The position numbers and the translations under genes are program-made. This document shows, one piece after another, positions 56,743 through 64,000 of a DNA stretch of 64,000 nt. A model generated the notes under the pieces. That model made no database searches. It was not told where the DNA came from and saw only the letters and a program-made list of their open reading frames with translations. The stretch is from Mermis nigrescens. Taxonomy: Eukaryota; Nematoda; Enoplea; Mermithida; Mermithidae. The stretch covers positions 124,001 to 188,000 of the forward strand of contig JAVLUZ010000648.1 in the NCBI GenBank assembly GCA_036768485.1, given 5' to 3'. How positions within the stretch are numbered: the first letter of the stretch is position 1; each line of letters begins with the position of its first letter.

Positions 56743-57554
56743 GTGCTTAGTTTACACTATACATGCTCATCATACGGGAATTCTAGGGGTCGGGCCCGGA
56801 AAATTTTTGAAAAAACTGCATGTTTGGGCAAAAAACGATGGTTACACGTTAAAAATACTGCTCTTTGTCGTTTCGGACAACGTTAAATTTTTTGGAACAT
56901 AGAAACATGAAAAATATCGGAAAAAAGTTCACGAAATTCGAGTGTATCGATAGTCAAAAATGGATATGTGGCGCGAAGTAACGAAAATTTGACATTTTTG
57001 AGCCAAAAGTGAGCTAAAAACACTTAAAAGGGCTTGCATTTTACGATTTTCACGAAAAATAGACAATTATGGGGGATCGCAGGGGTTAATAGTTATTCTG
57101 GGGATCAAAACCCTCGAACCTGCGTTTACACCTTACATTCACAGCATGGAAATTCTTGTAGGGGTGCGACCAAAAATTTTGAAGTGTCTTTTTGGCCTGA
57201 GAAACGATGATCATGCGTCATAAACATTTTTTTTCTGACGTTTCTAAAATAAAAATACAGTAGAAAATTTCAAAAAATATTAAAAAAATTGAACAAACTA
57301 TAGTCCAAAATGAATGAGCATATGGTGCGAAGCTTCGAAAATTTGACGCTCTTGAGCAAAGTGATAGCCAAAGACGCTTAAACAGCACCTTTTCTTACGG
57401 CCGAAAAAATTTAACTGCGAGAGATTTTGTGACTGAGGGTGAAAACCTCTTCAAAATCATGTTTGGTTTACAGTTTGCACGCCTTTACTTTTATCATCAG
57501 ATTGATTTTATATTCTTATAAAGAGGGATAGAACAGGTGGTTGTATAGAAGGGC

Positions 57555-58481
57555 CAGGCACGTATCTCTGGGGAATGGGGGGGTTCGCCCCACTGTTTTT
57601 TTTTTGTACGAGACAAAGATTTTGAGGCTCGTACAAAGATTTTCGGAGCCATCTTTGTACAATGTACAAAGACTTTTTGGGGCAAAGTAATAGTAATTTT
57701 AACGTTTTTTTGAGTATTTTTTAGCAAAATTTCTAAAAATTTTCGCCGCTTCGCGCCGAGTATCATAATTACATTCTATTTAGCTCCAGGCGCGGGCATT
57801 AAACACTCCAAAATCTATCTGTAAGCATCTTTGTACAGATTGAAGCATCGTTTACATCTATTTCCACTGTTTTATAAAGATTTTATGCAGAAAAAAGAAC
57901 ATATTAAACAACTGTGCACTGTTTTCTGCCGTTTGAAGATAAAATTGACTCTTTTATCTTTGCGTTGCATTAAATTCATTAGCAAATTGGTGTCTATTAT
58001 GAGATTCAGTCAGCACATTGCAACCGCTTATTATTTATAATTGTGTAACACAAGTCATTTTAACTTGCTGAGTCGAATTTTATGTGTAATTTCAACCTAA
58101 GTCTCATGAAAATTTTGGCGTTTCGGGCCGAACTAATATAACCAGCTGAATTTAGGACAAAGTTACACCTTTTGCGAAGCGTGCGGGTCACGGATAACAA
58201 TCTAGTAGTATGTAAAAATGTGTACATTCAATTGCATATCTATACGTTATATGTACAAAAAAATTTTTGCTCGTACAAAGACTTTTCCGGGGATCTTTGT
58301 ACATGTACAAAGAGGCTCGTACAAAAAAAAAACAGTGGTTCGCCCCCCCCCCCCAATTCAGAAAAATCGGAAGAATGGGACTTTTTAAACGTTATTTTGT
58401 GCTATTTTTGGCCTCTTTGGGCTTAGTCCCCCCAAAATTGGTGTTGCTTGCCCCAAAATAGGATGGCCGGCTACGTGCCTG
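57555..58481 (+). mobile_element. M1 hAT-like MITE, copy 8, split by M2
   Basis: The left part, 57555-57590 (CAGGCACGTATCTC…), and the right part, from 58346 to 58481 (…TACGTGCCTG), make a normal M1 when M2 and one duplication copy are removed. Outer flanks AGAAGGGC and AGCTGGGC match at 6 of 8. Confidence 0.85.
57591..58337. mobile_element. M2 hAT-like MITE, full length, nested in M1
   Basis: 747 bp, starts CACTGTTTTTTTTTTGTACG and ends GTACAAAAAAAAAACAGTG, with a perfect 8-bp duplication GTTCGCCC at 57583-57590 and 58338-58345. It carries a mutated hairpin at about 57745. The interior has many TTTGTACATGTACAAAG palindromes. Confidence 0.92.
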
Positions 58482-58828
58482 AGCTGGGCTTCTATCCGTA
58501 GATACTTCTTCTTGGAGGGGCGTTTGGATCACTCGGAATGGCTATTGACTGTACAACCTAAAATGGCTGTTTGCGATCCCCAAAATTGTCGACTTTTAGA
58601 TAAAGTCGTAGAAAGTTTGCTTTTCTGGGCGTTTCTAGCCGAATTTTGGCTCGAATGTGTCTAATTTCGGCCTTTACGTCACGTAGTCATTTTTGACTTT
58701 GTTTCCTTTAATTTACTCTGATTTTTCAAATTTTTTCAAAATGTGCTTAATGTTTTCATAATAACAGAAAGTCATCTATATGAAAAAATAATAGAATAAA
58801 TTTAAAAAAATAAAAAATAAAACAAAAT

Positions 58829-58865
58829 AAAAAATAAATAAATAAATAAATAAATAAATAAAAGG
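58829..58865 (+). repeat. (AAAT)n simple repeat
   Basis: About nine AAAT/AATA units inside a longer A-rich tract. Similar A-rich arrays follow at 59180-59290. Confidence 0.85.
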
Positions 58866-59404
58866 TAAATAAATTAGGCATGCTGTTAGTATAAAAGAAA
58901 CAAAAAGACGCGAGAAATAGTATATACACAAGTACATAAAAAGCACACAAAATTATATTATGAGAAATTACGGGTTTTACGAGGTGCAAGAGTTCAAGTG
59001 AAACGAGAGAAGTAAGCAGGAGTTATACAGAATAAATACACAAAAAAACGTGAAAAATATATATAAACAGGCGAGGTCATCAGAGAGGAACTAGGTTGCT
59101 ACAGTTTCGTGCCTTTAATCCTCTGACTGTCACTGCAACCTAGCGGCACCAGTCTAGGCGGCTAGACTGCCTCTCATCGTTTAAAAAAATAAAAAAATAA
59201 AAATAAAAAAAATAAATAATAAAAAAATAAATAATAAAAAATAAATAAATAATAAAATAAAAATAAAAAAGTAAAAAATTAATTAATTGGATAAAGAAAT
59301 AAACGAATTAACATTATAGATACTATAAATATTATGATATATAAAAAAGAAACATTAATAGAGAATATATAAATAATTAAAAAATAAATGGAATAATAAA
59401 TAAT

Positions 59405-60060
59405 AAAACAATTGTAAACCTACACGTGAAATACTGCCGTAACTGGCCTGTTCAATCACGTGAGGAAACACAATGAGTAAATAGATAGCGAGAGCAGGAC
59501 AGGAATAGAAAATCTACATCGATGTGCCTGAATACTATGAATACTATAATAATAGTAATAACATCAATAATAAAAAGAATATTCTAAAAGAAAGAGAATA
59601 AATTTAAAAAAAAATCATTGTAAACCTACACATGAAATACTGCCGTACCTGGCCTGTTCAATCATGTGAGGAAATACAATGAGTAAACAAAAAGCGAGAG
59701 CTAAGGCGGAAAAAATAAAATGTGGGATTGACGTGGGAACATGCCGACGCAACTACATACTCATATGATTAGCGTACTCTAATGAAAACCGAAGCTACTT
59801 ACTAATACGGATGTAGTTATGAAGCGCGTCTGGGAATGTGACGGGAGGTGCAGTGCAAACGCGAAGAATAAAATTCAAAATGTCGTTATTGGAAAATTTA
59901 AAGTATTGTTGACGTATAATTTTAACATATTGGCTTTGCTAACAGTTTGGTGAAGCTACTTATTCATGCGCATAATGCTGGAAGCAGCGTCCTAACAGCG
60001 ATGATAAAATCAAAACGGTCTTAAACAGTTTTGAATATAAGAATGTGCTGGAAAATCAGG
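59405..60060 (+). repeat. Tandem duplication of about 207 bp
   Basis: ATTGTAAACCTACACGTGAA followed by ATACTGCCGTA.CTGGCCTG and ATCACGTGAGGAAACACAATG occurs at about 59410 and again at about 59617. Related shared blocks (TTGGAAAATTT, TTTTAACATA) recur further on, near 59890 and 60070. No coding content is recognised. Confidence 0.65.
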
Positions 60061-60729
60061 AAGGTCGCCGTTGGAAAATTTTAAGTATTTTTGGCGCATG
60101 ATTTTAACATAATAGCCCTGTTTTTGCAATTTGAGTGACAGATGATTCACGCGCGCTTTGAAAAATTCTTCTTTAGAGCAAAGACGCGCAAAACGATGGA
60201 GCTGACTTACAAAAACGGCATATAAAAAGATTTTTAGGTACTAGAAAGAACAAACATTGTGCGAAATGTAGAAAAACCGTGTTTTTGACGTGTACCCATC
60301 CTTTTTAGCCCAAAAAAATGCACTTTTCAAAATGTACGCGTCGGATACGTCATGTTTTGGCGCTTCTGACGATGGTCTGTCTTTCTAGAACTTAAAACCA
60401 TGAAAAAGTTTCAAAAAAGTCGAATTGATTGGGCAAAACATTGTCAAAAAATGCGTATATAGCGCTGAGCGCCGAAAATTTGTCACTTTTAAGCAAGCTA
60501 AGCTTTTAGTGAAAACGCTCAAAACGGCACTTGTTTTCCTACAAATTCTTGAAAAGTCGCGTTTCGGGGGTGAAAGTTTTTTCTGAGGGGTGAAAAAATT
60601 TTTGGGGGTTGACAGCTTTTTTCTGGGGGCTGAAATCCCTCTAGATAATCCTATGTGCATTTTTCAATAACCCGAATCAACGATTGATTTTAAATTTTTT
60701 CGTTTTTTAAATGTTTGTCTATTGCTAAG

Positions 60730-60873
60730 GTTATTGAATGAGCACATTGCCTTCGAACAAGAATTGACTGCCAGACAGCCGGATGTGGATGAAGTCACTA
60801 AAGGTCGCAAAAAACCGGAAAAGGCGACGGCTAAACCGGACGTTTCTGGCGTCAGGCAAACCGCATCAACGCC
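60730..60873 (+). CDS. shot/MACF1: Spectraplakin exon 23 (end of rod, QPDVD linker)
   Basis: Acceptor CTATTGCTAAG at 60729, donor GTAAAT at 60874. LLNEHIAFEQELTARQPDVD followed by EVTKG corresponds to the invariant linker (LL.EH..F.EEL..KQPDVD.VTK) between the last spectrin repeat and the EF-hands. A Lys/Pro/Thr-rich disordered segment follows. The reading frame would stop at TAA just past the exon end. Splicing at GTAAAT (phase 2) avoids this and joins exon 24 in frame. Confidence 0.88.
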
Positions 60874-61595
60874 GTAAATAAATAAATCTGATTTCTTTTT
60901 ATTCTTCCGTGCATACGTACATACCTACCACACCTGAGCGTAGGGGTTTGGGGTATGCACCCCCCCCCGAGAAACCAAAACGCACTATGAGAAACGTTGA
61001 AAAATGGTTTTTTCCGCTATACCACCATTCTTAAGGCCATTTTTCACCTTTGAAAAATCTTGCACCCCCAAGAATTTTGGTGCCGCCCACCTATGATACC
61101 TACCCAAGTACTATAATAGCTCAATATTCTGAAAAAAAATTTTGAAAAAATAATGAAAAGTCATGATAGTTTTTTAAGCTGGGATTAGCAGAAGAAGCGA
61201 TTGTTTTTATTTCTAAAGTGACTTTGCAGCTTCGAAGGAGCCATACATGGGCGTGTTGCAGCTCGAGGAGCCATACATGGGCGTGGGGGGCTTGTGGAGT
61301 ATGCACCCCCATCAAGACTAAAATACTCCTAGGATCAAATTTCTGAAATTTTTATTGTTTTTTCGCAATTTTTGATGCCAATGGATAGTGCTTGATGAGA
61401 AACGTTAAAAAATGATTTTTTTCCGCTATACCACCATTTTTAAGACCATTTTTTTGACCTTTGAAGAGGCACCCCTTCCCACAATTTTGGTGCTGCCTAC
61501 CTATGGAAGGAGCCCAGAAATTGATGACTCATGTCACAAAACGTGTTTTCCGGCTAAAAAACACTTAATCCGGGTCAAAAAGTTGGGTTTTCAGG

Positions 61596-62038
61596 TAGTG
61601 TTTTTTTTGTACTCGGCAAAGATTTTTCCCGATGTACAAAGACTTTTCGGGACCGTATTTGTACATGTAAAAAGACTTTTGAAAGCAAAAATTGCAAAAA
61701 AGGTGTGAATTTCGCAAAAATTTTCTGCGCTTCGCGCTGAAATGAGTGACTGTGTGTTCTATATATCTTTATAATTGCAGAAATTGCATTTCAAAAGGAA
61801 AAATGTCAAATTTTTAGGCGCTTCGCGCCGTTTTTAAGACGATTCTTAGTGATTTTTGCCCATAGAGACCCAGAAATTAGCTAAAATACACTACCAAAAG
61901 TCGAAGAACTCTGTTTTTACCACACTAAAATTGCTACTGTAACATATTATAGTACCCAAAAATTTGTGTGTACAAAATGTACAGGCTCTTTGGGACCATC
62001 TTTGTACATGTACAAACGGACCTTGTACAAAAACACTG
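61596..62038. mobile_element. M2 hAT-like MITE, internally deleted
   Basis: 443 bp, starts TAGTGTTTTTTTTGTACTCG and ends CTTGTACAAAAACACTG, flanked by TTTTCAGG and TTTTCATG (7 of 8). Hairpin at 61817-61829. Confidence 0.85.
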
Positions 62039-63365
62039 TTTTCATGTTTTAGTGTACGAGGAATTGTCCGTTCAAACTACTTTCGTTCCTTTCAAAATTT
62101 GCACTCTGCTTCCTAATTTGAAGGTTTTTCACCACCCCTCCCCATGAATTTTTGATTCAAAAATCTAAAAATCGTACAAAAGGTGTTGTCATTTTTGACT
62201 CTATTTCGTTCAATGCATTTCTATGATATTTCTACGAAATTTGTTATGTTTTTATATTTTATGCGTATCCATCGTTCCTAAGCCCCAAAGAGCAGTTTAA
62301 AACGAAATTTTTCCTCATTCGTTGCCCGAAATCCCCATGCTGTGTATGTAAAGTATTGCCCACGCTTTCCGAGTGAAAAAATATTCATGGTTGAGAGTGC
62401 TGTTATGTATAACAATGAGAATTCAATAAGATTTTATAAAGAAATTTTATCTTTCCTTCAGTAAAAGGAATAAAGAGCCTGCAGTATGAGTGTGTAGGAA
62501 GTAGACGCCTATATGCATGTTAGTGCATACTGGCCATAAATGTAGCGGCTAAAAATTTTTGGAGGGGTCCCTTGCCATTTTTAGAGGGGTGGGTTAAATG
62601 ACCTCCAATTTTTGGTTTAAAATGTCAAAAAATCATCTAAAAATGCCAAAAAATGCAAGTTTTAATTTTCTTATTTTTATGGGGGGTGGGGATCCGACTT
62701 TAGTTGGAGTGCACACATGGGCATGGGGTCTAGAATATAGATGCATAGCATGGCCGATCTGGGGAGTCAAAAATTGAGGTTTCTTTGCAAAACTGTAGGC
62801 CAAAAAGGGTGAAAATCGAAAAATATTTTCGAAAGTGCTTTAGATTAATCTGAAACTGCGAAATACCATAGTTTTGAGGTCATTTTGGCCCAAAAAGCTC
62901 AACTTTTGACCCCCAGATGGACCTTGCTGTGCATCTGCGGTGTGGACCCCCAACCCCGCCTCTCCCACGTACTGTCTGGTCTGGACCATAGGTGGGCAGC
63001 ACCGAAATTCTGGGGCGTGCAAGATTTTTTAAAGGTCAAAAAATTGTGGTATGGCGAAAAACACCATTTTTCAACGTTCCTCGTCGAGCACTATACATTG
63101 GCATCAAAAAATTGCGGAAAAAAACCAAAAAAAATTCAAAAATTGAATTCTGAGGGTATTCGACCTTCTGGGGGCGCCTATCCCCCAACCCCCCCTTCCC
63201 CCTCGCCCACGTGGGGTCTGGACCACAGGTGGGCAATGCCGCGCCACCGGGTAGCGCCAGAGGGCACTTCAATACCTTCAGAACCCCAGCTGGGTTGCGC
63301 CAGAAAAAGACAGTTTTTGATTGGGTAGTAGAATTTTTTGACCCAAAAATAAAAAAGTGAGAAAA

Positions 63366-63645
63366 TGATACAAACAACAACTAGCCAACTAACCGGCCAA
63401 CCAAACAACTAACCAACTGGCTAAACAAACAATCAACCAACCAACTAGCAACCGCTCAGCCAACCAACTAGCCAACCAACAAAACAACTAACCGGCCAAC
63501 CAACCAACCAACTAGCCAACCGCTCAACCAAGCAACTAGCCAACGAAACAACTACGACCAACCGGCACAAACAACCAATCAACTAGCCAACCAACCAACT
63601 AACCGGCCAAACTACCAATTAGCCAACCAAACAACCAACCTCAAC
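63366..63645 (+). repeat. Degenerate CCAAC/CCGG satellite
   Basis: About 280 bp of irregular AACCAACTAGC, AACTAACCGGCC and CCAACCAA units of roughly 4 bp, organised into longer blocks of about 24-60 bp. It starts right after an M3/M11 repeat and has no coding meaning. Confidence 0.88.
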
Positions 63646-63901
63646 AAAAGGGACTCCGATACCTTCAGAACCAAAATCCATTGCCCAGGTACGGTCTGGA
63701 CCCCCTTCCTCGCAGAATCCGGCGAACCCTTGAAAAATGGATAGACCTTCTGATTTGAATTTTTGGTGCTATTTTCGGCAATTCGGCCCCATCGGACCCT
63801 CTCCTCAGAATTTGGCTGCTGCCCACCTAGGGTGGGGGATCCCCTATCCCCGTGTTGCATGTCTTATATCGATTGAATGGCGATGGCGAATTCTCAATCA
63901 G

Positions 63902-64000
63902 GCCGTCAAATCGCCGATTTTTGAAAAATGCGAAAGCGAAAAGAGTGGCCGATAATTGGTCGAATTTGTGGCTGAATGCCATGCGTCGCAAGGCAACTTT
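63902..64000 (+). CDS. shot/MACF1: Spectraplakin exon 24, partial (pre-EF-hand segment)
   Basis: Acceptor TTCTCAATCAG at 63901. One base completes the proline codon of exon 23, then 32 codons follow and the exon runs off the window. The product ends RVADNWSNLWLNAMRRKATF, which matches the family's N.L...W..VWLLALERQRKLND just before the EF-hand/GAS2 module. The competing open frame here (ending at a TAA near 63953) is a shadow. Confidence 0.82.

Larger units (their letters stand above)
56743..60729 (+). other. Intron 22
   Basis: Two M5-like repeats back to back (about 56757-57140 and 57140-57470), M1 copy 8 split by M2 (57555-58481), A-rich simple sequence (58795-58870, 59180-59290), a repeat shared with intron 7 (58879-59000), a tandem duplication (59405-60060) and an M5-like repeat (about 60290-60660). 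Confidence 0.65.
9156..61829. repeat. Dispersed GGCGC-GAA-GCGCC hairpin motif (at least 15 exact copies)
   Basis: Exact 13-mers (either strand) at about 9156, 18644, 21760, 27666, 33967, 35325, 38457, 41090, 42651, 47333, 47554, 47646, 47991, 54429 and 61817. At least ten mutated copies occur (20075, 20165, 24465, 24979, 32983, 35547, 46162, 47239, 56143, 57745 and others). The motif is a 5-bp stem with a GAA loop, usually followed by AAAATTTG. It sits inside families M2, M5, M6 and M7, never in M1, M3 or M4. Confidence 0.9.
60874..63901 (+). other. Intron 23
   Basis: M3 at about 60915-61110 and 61240-61510, M2 at 61596-62038, an M5-like repeat at about 62100-62350 and M4 at 62538-62713. M11/M3 mixed repeats lie at about 62740-63240, a CCAAC-type satellite at 63366-63645, and a G/C-run repeat at about 63660-63870. 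Confidence 0.65.
1167..64000 (+). other. shot/MACF1: Spectraplakin gene (MACF1/dystonin/short stop family), rod region, partial
   Basis: Gene-level entry. Spectraplakins are giant cytoskeletal linkers that crosslink actin and microtubules. The rod of about 110-residue triple-helical spectrin repeats separates an N-terminal actin-binding/plakin part from C-terminal EF-hands and a GAS2 microtubule-binding domain. Here 24 exons give about 1,790 residues, or some 16 repeats, with the helix-A tryptophans (DWL, EWL, HWLNWL) and the HK..L..E helix junctions. Landmarks that match my memory of vertebrate MACF1 are AKHKVLLNDVLAHQ (exons 12-13), GGLPETAEEQL (exon 13), QKQDVILIKNLL (exon 16), HKEFQKELAA (exons 17-18) and QPDVDEVTK (exon 23). 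Both ends of the gene are outside the window. Ortholog naming is inferred from these motifs, not from a search. Confidence 0.88.

Noticed and set aside
59070..59180. tRNA-like or small RNA gene in the palindromic stretch
   Set aside because: Has paired segments, but no A-box/B-box arrangement or cloverleaf could be made.
60730..60879. TAA at 60877-60879 as the stop codon of the gene
   Set aside because: A good donor (GTAAAT) precedes it. Joining 60873 to 63902 keeps the frame and gives the expected pre-EF-hand segment.
63036..63408. Open frames with GC-rich ends around M3 repeats near 63.1-63.4 kb
   Set aside because: They consist of translated M3 repeat sequence that recurs in other introns, so not host genes.
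63366..63645. CRISPR-like array
   Set aside because: Units are irregular and without spacers of even length, in a eukaryotic intron. It is a simple satellite.

Overview
The window is one stretch of animal nuclear DNA. It carries a single large split gene on the + strand, and almost everything else is repetitive intron. Twenty-four exons (1167 to past 64000, roughly 1,790 codons) join in frame, with two exceptions described below, into a chain of spectrin repeats. The downstream part matches what I remember of the rod of spectraplakins (vertebrate MACF1 and dystonin, fly short stop, worm VAB-10). The chain reaches the conserved QPDVD-VTK linker and the W..LW..A segment that precede the EF-hand and GAS2 domains. 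The actin-binding and plakin parts (upstream) and the EF-hand/GAS2 tail (downstream) lie outside the window. A bilaterian invertebrate is likely, because the sequence is close to MACF1 yet diverged, TTG leucine codons are common and introns are stuffed with transposons. I cannot name the phylum.

Layout: 1-1166 is intron. Exons 1-6 (1167-11077) are separated by 1.4-2.2 kb introns. Intron 6 (11078-17746) holds a dead non-LTR retrotransposon on the - strand inside an older 1.8-kb repeat. Introns 7-9 (17961-31920) are the transposon-richest part, with nested hAT-like and Harbinger-like elements, two hAT-like elements with CCGG-rich ends and an inverted sister of the 1.8-kb repeat. Exons 10-18 (31921-44795) are denser. 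Introns 18-23 (44796-63901) are again large and repeat-filled.

The repeats sort into families of short non-autonomous DNA transposons. I label them M1 (about 170 bp, ends CAGGCACGTA), M2 (about 750 bp, ends C/TAGTG or CACTG plus T-run plus GTAC), M3 (GCACCAAAATTCTG), M4 (about 200 bp, ends TACATGTAACGG), M5 (about 420 bp), M6 (CAGTGGCGGATC), M7 (CAGGSCCGTAT) and M11 (shared block around 'TCCACAGTTT'). Many show 8-bp target duplications, the mark of hAT elements. Four unrelated-looking families (M2, M5, M6, M7) carry the same GGCGC-GAA-GCGCC hairpin, whose core is the unusually stable DNA mini-hairpin GCGAAGC.

Two splice junctions are irregular. Intron 10 ends in AC instead of AG, and exon 7 joins exon 8 one base out of frame. 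Introns 4 and 18 contain tandem decoy copies of neighbouring exon edges, and one hAT-like insertion sits only 24 bp before the exon 22 acceptor. No bacterial features, CRISPR array, rRNA or tRNA gene was seen.
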